Assembly: GCA_016716765.1 (NCBI GenBank)
Contig: JADJVA010000001.1
Span: forward strand, 62,001 to 126,000
DNA from: Bdellovibrionales bacterium
GTDB lineage: Bacteria; Bdellovibrionota; Bdellovibrionia; Bdellovibrionales; UBA1609
Length of the DNA stretch: 64,000 bases
Reading direction: 5' to 3'
In this document: one piece after another, positions 33,787 through 42,323 of the stretch
Position numbering within the stretch: position 1 is the first letter of the stretch
Layout: each line of letters begins with the position of its first letter
The notes under the pieces: generated by a model
Told to the model about the DNA's origin: nothing
Database searches by the model: none
Seen by the model: the letters and a program-made list of their open reading frames with translations, nothing else
Program-made: the position numbers and the translations under genes

Positions 33787-35604
33787 ATGAATGATTCTTT
33801 TACGTCCCACTATTCTCAACACACCCGACACCTCGCCCGCCGTTTGATCCGCATAGAATCTCTTTTGTCTCGGGCCAATCAGCAACTCTCTCGATTATTT
33901 AACTGGCGACTCGTGGTGGCGCTCATTGCTTTTTCAGCGGGTCTTATTATCGCCTCTGGCCCTCAGTTCAAAAATTGGGGCTTCATTTTTATCACTTCAT
34001 CTTTGCTTTTCATTTACTTAGTTTTTCGGTCGCGCAATATCCGGCGATGGCAGTCTTCTCTGATGGCCTGGAAAAATCATTGTGTCAGAAACCTTGCGCG
34101 AATTTCCGGCAAAATGCCCACAGGGTCTTCCTCTCCCCATCTCGACACTCTGAATAGCGAAAATCAAATCCTCGCCAGAGATTTACACATCCTTGGGGAT
34201 AATTCTCTTTTTGGCCTGATCGACGAAACCTTCAGCTCAGGCGGGAAAGCCAAATTATTGCGCTTGCTTCTAGATCCGCTCTCCAACATTCAGGATATCA
34301 AGGAGCGCCAGAATAAACTGAGACTTCTTTCTAAAAATTATTGGTCACTGGCTCGCTTCTTTTTTCGTGGGCAAAGCGGTCAGCTCCCACCAGACTCATC
34401 GAGACTCAAGAATGAACTCGACCGTTCGTTAGTAGGACCCGGATTTTATAGAAACCTGATTTTGCATTGTCTTCTTTATCCTCTTTCCGTTTTTCTCTTT
34501 GCACTGTGGACGACCGGTCAGATATCCTTTTCTGGACCTCTCACCATTGGTATCTATTTTCTTTTTTCTTTGGCGACTCTCGGTCAGGCAGCCAAAGGAT
34601 TTACCCAAGGCGAGGTCCTCAGTCTTGATCTAGAATCCCTTTTGCCCGTCTTTGATTGGCTTGAGTCAAAACAGACTCTCTCTCGTGAACTTGCCCCAAT
34701 GACTTTTCGTCTGAAACCAACAGCACGACTCAAGAGAGTCCGTTTGATTCTCAGCTGCTTAAGTATTCAGGCCCATCCCCTCGTTTTTCTGGTGGTCAAT
34801 GCGCTATTTCCGTGGACCTACCTGTGGACCTGGCGCCTTGAAAAATGGAGACTGAGATACTTTGAAGATTTTAAAGCAAGTCTGCATGAAATCGAAAATC
34901 TGGAAGCTCTCGGTTCTCTAGCTCTCTTTCATCATTATCAAACTCCCTTTTTCCCCACATTTCACAGCGCTATCCGACTCGACGCCAAACATCTGTTTCA
35001 TCCTCTCATCCCCCGCAACAAGGTCGTGGCCAACGACTTTCAGATGTCTGATTCCACTCGACTCTGTCTTATTACAGGCTCAAATATGAGTGGCAAGTCA
35101 ACATTTCTGAGAACATTGGGACTCAATCAGCATCTCGCCATGATTGGATGTCCTGTGTTTGCAGAAAACTTTGAAACCTTTTGCGGGCCAGTTTTGACCT
35201 GTCTTCAGATTAAGGATTCCCTGGAAGATGGCTATTCGTCGTTTTATTATGAGGTTAAAAGAGTTAAAATGGTCATCGATCAGGCCTCTGCCGGAACTTC
35301 CTTTTTCTACCTTGTCGATGAAATCTTTCGAGGAACAAACAATCGCGAGAGACTTTTAGGAAGCCAGGCCGTTATTCGTGAACTCCTTTCCTCACCCCAA
35401 GCGCTGGGGTTGATTACCACCCACGATTTAGAACTCACCCATCTGGCAGCAGAGTTCAAAACTCTTCAGAATGGACACTTTCGGGATGAAATTCGAGCGG
35501 AAGAATCCGGACTCCATTTTTCTTACCAGTATCATTTAGGGCCCTGCCCAACGACGAATGCTCTCAAAATCATGGCGGCTGAAGGCTTGCCTGTACCGAT
35601 TTAA
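33787..35604 (+). CDS. Membrane-linked MutS-like ATPase
   Basis: A 605-residue protein with two N-terminal membrane helices (residues 43-60, 65-83 approximately), a second hydrophobic pair near 225-270 and a C-terminal MutS-type ATPase domain. Walker A is GSNMSGKST starting at residue 431; the mid-region IKDSLEDGYSSFYYEVKRVKMVI and Walker B FYLVDEIFRGTNNRER match the MutS family, as does GLITTHDLEL. The mismatch-recognition domains I-III are absent, so it is not a mismatch-repair MutS. Membrane-attached MutS-like proteins are widespread but lack a defined role. Confidence 0.88.
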   Translation: MNDSFTSHYSQHTRHLARRLIRIESLLSRANQQLSRLFNWRLVVALIAFSAGLIIASGPQFKNWGFIFITSSLLFIYLVFRSRNIRRWQSSLMAWKNHCVRNLARISGKMPTGSSSPHLDTLNSENQILARDLHILGDNSLFGLIDETFSSGGKAKLLRLLLDPLSNIQDIKERQNKLRLLSKNYWSLARFFFRGQSGQLPPDSSRLKNELDRSLVGPGFYRNLILHCLLYPLSVFLFALWTTGQISFSGPLTIGIYFLFSLATLGQAAKGFTQGEVLSLDLESLLPVFDWLESKQTLSRELAPMTFRLKPTARLKRVRLILSCLSIQAHPLVFLVVNALFPWTYLWTWRLEKWRLRYFEDFKASLHEIENLEALGSLALFHHYQTPFFPTFHSAIRLDAKHLFHPLIPRNKVVANDFQMSDSTRLCLITGSNMSGKSTFLRTLGLNQHLAMIGCPVFAENFETFCGPVLTCLQIKDSLEDGYSSFYYEVKRVKMVIDQASAGTSFFYLVDEIFRGTNNRERLLGSQAVIRELLSSPQALGLITTHDLELTHLAAEFKTLQNGHFRDEIRAEESGLHFSYQYHLGPCPTTNALKIMAAEGLPVPI

Positions 35605-35785
35605 ACAAGCCCGAAAAGCTAGGGCGCAATAAACTATGAGTTCGACGAACTTCAGTTTTTTCTCAGCTAACTATCCGCTATCATTAGATTCTGATTCTTG
35701 ATTCTTTGGTCAATTTTCAATCGACTCAGGAACAAACAACGGGCATGTATATCGCAAAGAAAAGTGTCTCAATTGAGGGGGATTC

Positions 35786-37579
35786 ATGAAGTCGCAAGCA
35801 AAGAAGAATGTTCTTTCTGTTTCAAAGTCGATTGCCATTGGTTTTCTATCACTGCTGTCCTTAGCATTTCCCTTTTGCGCTGCTCTCGGCCACATTGAGC
35901 AGCCGAACTATTGCGTGGGAATCAGGGGGAACGGCGAGCTTATTGCCGCTCATTGGCCTGCGATGGCAAGAATGGTCGAAGAACTCGGTATGCCACAGGC
36001 AATTGCTGGCGGCAGCTCGGGGTCCATCACCACTTTTTTAGTTGAGTCGGTGGCTCTTAACCCGGATCTGGCTTTGATAGCTGATCCGATTGAGCGAAGA
36101 CAAAGACAAAGTCTTTTGATCAAATCAATGCCATTTTATTTGCAAGCTTTGGCCCGTCACTCTCAGGCCGTGAGTGGATTTGAATTCCTGAATAGCCTCA
36201 TGTCCCAGGGTTCGGAGGTCACTGAGATACTGATGAAATCCCTCGCTGCCACAAATGGAGCGAGAAACCCAGGCCAGAAGCTCACTCAGGAACTTTATGA
36301 GGCCCTAAAGAAGTACGGCCCCCTGCTCAATCCTGAGATTCTGAGGGGGCTGGCGAGTCATCCGGCGCATTTTCGGAAGGCGGCACTAGAGGCTCTTGAA
36401 TTTTTTGGAAAATTCAACGCCACAACCGATAGAGACATTTTCTTCAGACCTGGTCTGATAGACTTTAAGTATTTCGCCCTTCTCATTGGACAGATTGGCG
36501 ATTTCTACGCAGGAAATACACCAAACGAACATCAAACAAAATTGATGAGTTTTCTCAACAACTGTTCAAAACAAGGATACGGCAGACACTTTGCTGATCT
36601 CTCTGCCAACTGCCAAAACGAATTTACACAATTGGTTGATCAGTATCTTTCTACCCCTTGGTCCCAATATCGCAATCAGAGAATTTTTGAGTCCCTCGGA
36701 CTGGGATTTTCATCTTTTGCGACCACTTCAATCATCAAAGGAGAAGCTAAGGAAAAATTCACTCAAATGATGAGCGCGTACAACACTGCCAATCAAAATA
36801 TTGATTACTCCTCTTATTCGATCAACTTTGATACGGACATTGCATATGGATATTGGGGTCAACAAAGCAGCCTTGAGAAAATTCAAACTGGCCTTGAGCC
36901 ATTTATTCAAAAAGGAGACTTAAAAAGTAAAAAGTTTCTGCCTTTGGAATCCGCCAATTGGTTTGAAGTATTGTCCATCAGCCCTGCTGAGCCAGGTTTA
37001 ACCAACATCCAAAATTTAATTAGAAACTCGAGTCGAGAAAGTGTTCTGACTGAAGCCACGAAGGACTACACTCAACGCTGGACCAATCTTCAATCTCATG
37101 AAAAGTACGTCTCTGCCGGAGGTTGGTCAGACCTCCACCCCACGCTCATTTTAAAGGCTTACGGCTGTGAAAATATCATCTATTTGACTCGCCAAAATGG
37201 CGAATCAATTTTTGGACAGACGGTATTCATCCGCTTAACTGGAACTCAAAATCAAATTCCATTCTGGAAGGATCTGTCCCTCAACAATGACCGAGGATGG
37301 GATGTCAAAGGCACAGAGGCAGACAATACTCCTTGGAACCAACTTTATAACCTAGGTAACAAAGAATCCTCGTTCAATCGCTCTCTGGGTGAGACTGATG
37401 CAGTCTATTGCACCGACTGGAACTCCTTCGAGGTTTTTCACGGAGAACTGAACTCGATGCTTCGCGACTCTTACGGCGCTCCAGTTCTATTGCGACCTGG
37501 GTCTTTGTCAAAACTACAAGTGAATAAAATTCAGGAAGGGATTCAAGCACAAAGGTTTCAAGGGTGCAACCCACTTTGA
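35786..37579 (+). CDS. Exported patatin-like phospholipase
   Basis: A 597-residue product with a hydrophobic N-terminal signal (AIGFLSLLSLAFPFCAALG). Patatin features appear close to the N-terminus: CVGIRGNGEL (oxyanion-hole glycine loop) and the nucleophile elbow GGSSGSI, putting the catalytic serine at 77. The expected catalytic D-G/A dyad partner is not obvious; DTDIAYGYWG near residue 350 is a candidate. The remaining 450 residues are unusual for the family. GAGGGGG precedes the ATG. If active it would be an envelope or secreted lipid acyl hydrolase, a class common among predatory and host-associated bacteria. Confidence 0.75.
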   Translation: MKSQAKKNVLSVSKSIAIGFLSLLSLAFPFCAALGHIEQPNYCVGIRGNGELIAAHWPAMARMVEELGMPQAIAGGSSGSITTFLVESVALNPDLALIADPIERRQRQSLLIKSMPFYLQALARHSQAVSGFEFLNSLMSQGSEVTEILMKSLAATNGARNPGQKLTQELYEALKKYGPLLNPEILRGLASHPAHFRKAALEALEFFGKFNATTDRDIFFRPGLIDFKYFALLIGQIGDFYAGNTPNEHQTKLMSFLNNCSKQGYGRHFADLSANCQNEFTQLVDQYLSTPWSQYRNQRIFESLGLGFSSFATTSIIKGEAKEKFTQMMSAYNTANQNIDYSSYSINFDTDIAYGYWGQQSSLEKIQTGLEPFIQKGDLKSKKFLPLESANWFEVLSISPAEPGLTNIQNLIRNSSRESVLTEATKDYTQRWTNLQSHEKYVSAGGWSDLHPTLILKAYGCENIIYLTRQNGESIFGQTVFIRLTGTQNQIPFWKDLSLNNDRGWDVKGTEADNTPWNQLYNLGNKESSFNRSLGETDAVYCTDWNSFEVFHGELNSMLRDSYGAPVLLRPGSLSKLQVNKIQEGIQAQRFQGCNPL

Positions 37580-37686
37580 AAGCGAATTTTCTTGACCCGA
37601 AAGAGACTCCTGCCTTTATAAGTGTGAGGAGATTCAGATCAATGATTTTTATTAACAAAAACATTTTCAATGCGGAAGGTCCCTTT

Positions 37687-38223
37687 ATGAAGAATCGCTT
37701 ATTGACGACAATTCTATTTTTTTCAACCCAATTGGCCTTTTCCGGAAATGGCTTTGCCCAAAACTTGACCGAGGATATCGATTCGGCGAGCGGCAACAAG
37801 TCATGGATTGAGGGCGAAGTCTACTTTCCTGAAATCGGAGAGGACATTAAGGCCGATCTAGTTTGTATTGATTCACACACGAACGAGTATCGTTACCATC
37901 GAAAATCCTCTGTAAAAAAAGTGTGTCAGGAAGGGCATTTCGACAGGACCGATTATCGGAATCCTCAATACATCTGTACTAGTGAGAAATATGTAAGAAT
38001 ACCTGAGAAGGTGTTCGTGACAGGTCCAAGCTACCGGCAGGAAGTTTGCACAATGGATTACACTGACAGCCGAAACCCAAAGTGTGTCGCTATAACATAT
38101 CAGACCGTGAAGCAGATAAAAAATTACAGACGCGTGTCTTGCGAACCATCTGATTACCGATGCGAAGGGGCAAAAAGAACAGAAGTCGTTGCCATCAAAG
38201 AATGTGGTTCAAGTGGGCTCTAG
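37687..38223 (+). CDS. Small secreted cysteine-rich protein, function unknown
   Basis: A 178-residue protein from ATG at 37687 (AAGG about 8 nt upstream). The frame extends to 37564, overlapping the previous stop, but the ATG starts a clear signal peptide, LLTTILFFSTQLAFSGNGFAQ. The mature part contains about eight cysteines in evenly spaced, repeat-like segments such as VCQEGHFDRTDYRNPQYICTSEKYVRIPEK and EVCTMDYTDSRNPKCVAITYQT. These are two degenerate copies of a D-R/S-R-N-P motif. Disulfide formation is likely, consistent with the VKOR-DsbA gene in the window. I do not recognise a named family. Confidence 0.75.
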   Translation: MKNRLLTTILFFSTQLAFSGNGFAQNLTEDIDSASGNKSWIEGEVYFPEIGEDIKADLVCIDSHTNEYRYHRKSSVKKVCQEGHFDRTDYRNPQYICTSEKYVRIPEKVFVTGPSYRQEVCTMDYTDSRNPKCVAITYQTVKQIKNYRRVSCEPSDYRCEGAKRTEVVAIKECGSSGL

Positions 38224-38254
38224 TAATCAGAGATCAAATCGTACCTCTCCTTTT
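38197..38254 (+). repeat. Degenerate direct repeat, copy 1 (3' end of the secreted Cys-rich gene)
   Basis: This stretch covers the final codons and downstream sequence of the gene at 37687-38223. It recurs at 39581-39643 with a few substitutions and one 6-nt insertion, both copies beginning AAAGAATGT and containing AATCAGAGATCA. Confidence 0.75.
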
Positions 38255-38587
38255 GGAGGTATGATCAACTTAAATGCGAGCCACACCATATGGTGTGGCT
38301 CATTTAGAGAAGGAGTCTATCACCCGAAGCACGCCTCAAATACCACCAAGAAGAAGTGCTCAACCCATGGGGCAACTCAAGATTTGGATTAATAAGGTTT
38401 TTTCCAAAATGCTTGCCGAGCCCAATTCGACCCTAGAAGGTGGAGTCAAATACATGCGGGTTTAAGTTACCAAACCCTTTTTAATTTTTTGAACAAACCT
38501 TTACTTTATCGACCTTAATACAGTCTCTAGACAGATTGTCATTTTTTTGATTTAATATTTCCCTAACAATTCGGGCAGCCTCGATTC
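38224..38587. other. Intergenic region with two palindromes
   Basis: About 360 bp between the secreted Cys-rich gene and the convergent 38588-39301 frame. It holds the repeat tail and the palindrome described separately. Short open frames here show no signal, motif or ribosome site, and I see no RNA gene. Confidence 0.5.
38278..38301. repeat. Perfect 24-bp palindrome
   Basis: GAGCCACACCAT is followed directly by its complement ATGGTGTGGCTC, extended by AAATG/CATTT with a bulge. It could be a terminator hairpin for the upstream secreted-protein gene, but no T tract follows. A weaker stem, TACCTC/GAGGTA, lies just upstream at 38242-38261. Confidence 0.6.
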
Positions 38588-39301
38588 CTATTTTATCGGC
38601 TTGGCCTCGGTCTCATAGCCCCACGAGACTATCTCTAACCCGCTCTGAAACAAAATACCGCGAGTAAAGTAGTTCCAAAAATGATAAGTAGTACCCGTCA
38701 TGTCATTGGTATTTTTAATGATCGGCTGTACCTTACTTGCTAACATAGAAGCTCCTGGACGATCAATTAGAGACTCCCATGCTGACATCATCGAAATGAC
38801 TCCTATTGCTGTCCAAGCATTTCCGTACAACTTGTATGCAAGGTTAAATAAGTCCTTTTGGCTCAAGGATGCAGAAGGCAATTTTATTATCTCCAAAAAG
38901 AGAGGTGTTGCGACATGTAGATATTGATATCCGTACTCCAGTATTTCCCTCTTTGAAAGATTTCCTCCGGCCGAGGAGCCTGTTATTGAACTTCCATCGC
39001 TATTAATACGAGGATTTTTACAATCGAAACGAGGAGTATCTAAATTTTCTACTTTTTCTAAATACGGTGTTATCAATTCAATCAATTGCTCTTCACTTAA
39101 ATCCACAAGATTTAACGGATACTCTTCCATGCAGTAACCGCTTCTAATATCAAATCTTTTTAAGTCTATTTCCATCCCTATCCAAAAATAGGCTGCATAA
39201 TAGTTTTGAACAGAGCTTGAAGGTTGTAGGTTTTCAGGTATGAAGGGAATTGCTGTCCAATAATCTGTTTTCCTAATCAATGGATTGTTCTGAGTTTTCA
39301 A
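38588..39301 (-). CDS. Unknown protein, probably the main part of a split exported protein
   Basis: The frame codes for 237 residues starting at a TTG (39301). No family is recognised. Visible are a polar N-terminal region, a region predicted helical (KREILEYGYQYLHVATPLFLEIIKLP) and AWTAIGVISMMSAWESLI, weakly hydrophobic. It has no signal peptide. The preceding frame (39298-39486) encodes a signal peptide and ends at the start of this one in a four-T run; one additional T there would fuse both into a single exported protein of about 299 residues. Sequencing error or a real frameshift cannot be told apart from here. Confidence 0.6.
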   Translation of the reverse strand: MKTQNNPLIRKTDYWTAIPFIPENLQPSSSVQNYYAAYFWIGMEIDLKRFDIRSGYCMEEYPLNLVDLSEEQLIELITPYLEKVENLDTPRFDCKNPRINSDGSSITGSSAGGNLSKREILEYGYQYLHVATPLFLEIIKLPSASLSQKDLFNLAYKLYGNAWTAIGVISMMSAWESLIDRPGASMLASKVQPIIKNTNDMTGTTYHFWNYFTRGILFQSGLEIVSWGYETEAKPIK

Positions 39302-39486
39302 AATGATAGAGGGTTAAGCCTTTCGTTCATTACCTTTGATCTTTCATTGTAGGAATGCTTTCCTAGGTCTTTTTTTAAAAAGGTTCCCACGTAATTTGCA
39401 AAAGATGCAACATCAAAATCTTGAGAATAAGAAATTGACGAATAACAGACTACAACAGAAAGAGTAAACAACTTCACAAGGGTCAT
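39298..39486 (-). CDS. Signal-peptide fragment upstream of 38588-39301
   Basis: A 62-residue frame beginning with a clean Sec signal, LVKLFTLSVVVCYSSISYSQ, followed by a polar segment ending NERLNPLSF and a TGA stop. The stop lies in CATTTTGA; a five-T run would read straight on into the next frame. Likely the N-terminus of the split exported protein rather than a stand-alone gene. Confidence 0.5.
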   Translation of the reverse strand: MTLVKLFTLSVVVCYSSISYSQDFDVASFANYVGTFLKKDLGKHSYNERSKVMNERLNPLSF

Positions 39487-39580
39487 TGCTGATATCCTCT
39501 AGACAAAAATTGAAAGACCTGTCAAATTTTGACAAACCACCATTTAATTGTCTAAATGAAGCATCCATCCGAACGATACC

Positions 39581-39643
39581 AAAGAATGTAGTTCAAGTGA
39601 GCTCTATTAATCAGAGATCATGAAAAATCGTACATCTCTTTTT
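39581..39643 (+). repeat. Degenerate direct repeat, copy 2
   Basis: A second copy of the 3' end of the secreted Cys-rich gene, without the rest of that gene. The homology begins abruptly at AAAGAATGT. It points to a past duplication whose 5' part was lost, or to recombination around the genes between the copies. Confidence 0.7.
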
Positions 39644-39661
39644 GTTCGATTTCAAAAACTC

Positions 39662-41203
39662 TTATCTCGCCCACCGCTGAGTTCTGCTCGGCGGACTCAT
39701 CCCGTTCCCGTTCAGCTCAGTTCTGTCTGGGTTAGTACTGTCCGGGTTAGTTCTGTTCGGCTGAAAGACCGCCACTTCAAGAAACGTATAACCAAGCTCG
39801 TTGTCTCTGAGGACAAGCAAAAAGGGATGATCAAAAACGATTCGACGCTCTACTGTGCCTGGCCCACCCCTCAAACTCATTTCAATGGCCGCTGCACCTC
39901 CCCCTGCAATTCCTTTCTCGTTGAACTCAACAAACCCAGACGTCTTCACCTGCGAGATGACAAGACCATCTGGAGTGGTTTCAAGCATGTTAGAAAAATT
40001 TGAGGTTATATCAAAGGGGGAAACAAGCCCCATCTCAATGAGAGGATGGATAAGATCGCCATCCCAGGTAGAATCAAATTTCGGGACAATCAGTTCAATG
40101 TTTTCGGTTCGATCCATCTTTGAAACCATTGCATCAAGGGCCCCGGGTTCTTGCAAGGAAGGCAAAATATCCTGGAGTGTACTGGAGGCTTTAGGAAGAA
40201 GTAAAAGAGCTGAGTACCGAGGTCGCAGCACCTCGCCTGGCTGCCCCGACACGTAAGGCCCCTTTATCGCAATTTCCACAGCCTCAAATGTTTGCCTGTC
40301 TAGGTATCCATGTGGCGCCACGCTTCTCATCATGCCAACTTGATAGCTCGAAGCCTTCCCTCCAGAATTTTCTGAACCAAAAGGAAAAAAATCACCAGGC
40401 CGAGTCTGTCCTTCTTTCATCGGATGCACCCAACCACCTTTGAAATAGCTGGCACTCACTAGAATCATTTTCATAAGGGGATTGATTTCATTTAACAGCT
40501 TTTTAATCTTGCCGTCGGTCGCCGTTTCAACAAAACTATTCACCCGGTCAATTTCGTCTGGGTTCAATAAAGACACAGGGGCATCAAAACTCGCTTTCAT
40601 CGCATTCTGATAGTGAGAGGTTACCACTTCCCCTTGTCTAAGAAATAGTATGTTTACAAGACGACTGATTGGACTTTTTAATCCATCACCATCCAACTGA
40701 ACCCGCCCAATCAAGGCAGCGGTAGTCTCTGAAAGATTCTCAAAAGTCGTTGTTGAAGGAATCCCAAGAACTGTAAGGAACTGGTCTCTCGTTTGAGTGT
40801 CTTCACCTGCTCCAAGAGCTGCCATTACCATCGCATTTACAACTGGCGCTGATGGAAGAACGATGTTGGGAACTTGATTCACGTCACTTCCTTTCTGGAA
40901 ATTGCTAAAAATCAATCGTTCCATCAGCGCCTGCGAAAAAACCGTTTCTGCGCGAGTAAAGCCAAGTAAGTTGAGCTGACAAGGACTTCTGGATCCCGCC
41001 CCTCTCTCCTGAGCGCCAGCAGAGTGTCCCGCTAGCAAGAGAGCACAGAATAAAACGGACACGATCATCTGTACTGATGGCACGGTTGACGCCTTCGCCA
41101 TCGTCTTCGCCTTCACTTTCGCTGCCGTTGAAATATTTCTAAAATCCACTCCCAATTTCGGACTTCCATCAGAAACCCTAAACATTTTATTCATAAATTT
41201 CAT
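39662..41203 (-). CDS. Exported serpin (serine protease inhibitor family)
   Basis: A 513-residue protein from ATG at 41203, chosen for AAGGAG about 6 nt upstream. A long N-region precedes a hydrophobic segment (MIVSVLFCALLLAGHSAGAQ) that should export it. The serpin fold follows: NIVLPSAPVVNAMVMAALGA, KMILVSASYFKGGW (the conserved N-A-x-Y-F-K-x-x-W region), ELIVPKF and FVEFNEKGIAGGGAAA (hinge before the reactive loop). After that come MSLRGGPGT and FDHPFLLVLRD. The small-residue hinge G-I-A-G-G-G-A-A-A fits an inhibitory serpin. The C-terminal NRTNPDSTNPDRTEL tail, coded by short direct repeats, is not serpin-like. Serpins are patchily distributed in bacteria. Confidence 0.9.
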   Translation of the reverse strand: MKFMNKMFRVSDGSPKLGVDFRNISTAAKVKAKTMAKASTVPSVQMIVSVLFCALLLAGHSAGAQERGAGSRSPCQLNLLGFTRAETVFSQALMERLIFSNFQKGSDVNQVPNIVLPSAPVVNAMVMAALGAGEDTQTRDQFLTVLGIPSTTTFENLSETTAALIGRVQLDGDGLKSPISRLVNILFLRQGEVVTSHYQNAMKASFDAPVSLLNPDEIDRVNSFVETATDGKIKKLLNEINPLMKMILVSASYFKGGWVHPMKEGQTRPGDFFPFGSENSGGKASSYQVGMMRSVAPHGYLDRQTFEAVEIAIKGPYVSGQPGEVLRPRYSALLLLPKASSTLQDILPSLQEPGALDAMVSKMDRTENIELIVPKFDSTWDGDLIHPLIEMGLVSPFDITSNFSNMLETTPDGLVISQVKTSGFVEFNEKGIAGGGAAAIEMSLRGGPGTVERRIVFDHPFLLVLRDNELGYTFLEVAVFQPNRTNPDSTNPDRTELNGNGMSPPSRTQRWAR

Positions 41204-41271
41204 TAGATGCTCCTTAAACAATAAAAAGAGGTGGAAAATCAATTGCAAGAATAACCATCAGGTGCTCAATA

Positions 41272-42231
41272 TCACACTTTCTCAGGCAAGGGGCTCCGTT
41301 TGTTAAAAGCATCGAGATGCACGCGAGTCGTCTGATGTCCCAAACGAAAATGGTGAGCACAATTTTTAGAACATGTGTGAAACTGCTGCTCTCGAGAAAG
41401 GCAACTCTGACAGACAATTTCGGGAACGCCACATTGAATACAGTCAATTCGCACAGAAGCCGGCTGGCCACAATGAGGACAAAGTCGATATTTTTCACTC
41501 GGGTTTAGATTCTGGTCAAGCGCCACACGATAATCAAAAACAAAGCATTCACCTTCAAAATGACCATGAGGATACTCTTTGAGATAATTGAGAATCCCAC
41601 CTTCAAGCTGATAAACATTTGTGAATCCCTGCTCCTCCATTTCGAGAATACCCTTTTCACAACGGATTCCACCGGTGCAATAGATCATGACCTTCTTGTC
41701 TTTTTCAATTCCACTTTGATCTAAGAATTTAGGAAACTCACTGAACTCCCTCGTCTTTGGATCGATGGCTCCTCGAAAATGGCCCGTTTCATATTCATAG
41801 CTGTTTCGGGTATCGATTAATATGACGTCTTCCTGACTCATCATCTCGTGCCACTCCTTTGGCGAGAGATGCCGGCGAGCGCCCTTCGGCAAAAGATCTG
41901 GACGTCCAAGTGTCACTATTTCCCTGCGAATTTTAATTTTAAGATCGCGAAAAGCAGGGCGATTGGCAAAACTATCCTTGAACACAAGACCATCATCGAC
42001 GGGCAGGAGCACAGATAGGTCTAATTTGAAGGTTTCAACCGAGTCAGATGTGCCTGAAAAGCTTGAATTGACACCTTCTGGTCCCAGAATAAATAAACCA
42101 AGTATTCCCAGTTTTTCAGCAGCCGCCCTGAGGCTATCTTTTAAATCTTCCACTTCCACCTCAGAGAGAGGGAAGAATTTATAAAATGAACAAATCTTAA
42201 ATTCCTGCAAACTTGTTTCAGCCATCATCAT
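41272..42231 (-). CDS. trhO: tRNA uridine(34) hydroxylase TrhO (rhodanese-like)
   Basis: TrhO (formerly YceA) helps form 5-carboxymethoxyuridine at wobble position 34. The 319-residue protein has the N-terminal acylphosphatase-like domain (ICSFYKFFPLSEVEVEDLK, GLFILGPEGVNSSFSG), then VTLGRPDLLPKGARRHLSPKEWHEMM. The rhodanese domain contains DTRNSYEYETGHFRGAIDP and the active-site cysteine in IYCTGGIRCEK. The C-terminal tail has several CxxC pairs (CPHCGQ, CIQCG, CQSC, CSKNC), probably zinc binding, as in many members. It neighbours the serpin on the same strand with only 68 bp between. Confidence 0.93.
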   Translation of the reverse strand: MMMAETSLQEFKICSFYKFFPLSEVEVEDLKDSLRAAAEKLGILGLFILGPEGVNSSFSGTSDSVETFKLDLSVLLPVDDGLVFKDSFANRPAFRDLKIKIRREIVTLGRPDLLPKGARRHLSPKEWHEMMSQEDVILIDTRNSYEYETGHFRGAIDPKTREFSEFPKFLDQSGIEKDKKVMIYCTGGIRCEKGILEMEEQGFTNVYQLEGGILNYLKEYPHGHFEGECFVFDYRVALDQNLNPSEKYRLCPHCGQPASVRIDCIQCGVPEIVCQSCLSREQQFHTCSKNCAHHFRLGHQTTRVHLDAFNKRSPLPEKV

Positions 42232-42323
42232 AGTGGCGAGAAATATCGCCTATTCTGTTCGTCGTCAAAAACAAAAACAAAGGGGACTCTCGGCCCTTGC
42301 TGATTTCCCATTTGATCTCACCG

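Noticed and set aside
33787..35604. Annotation as mutS mismatch-repair gene
   Set aside because: Mismatch-recognition domains are absent and membrane helices are present.
38189..38465. Two small plus-strand frames after the Cys-rich gene
   Set aside because: They cover the palindrome and repeat tail, with no ribosome site or motif.
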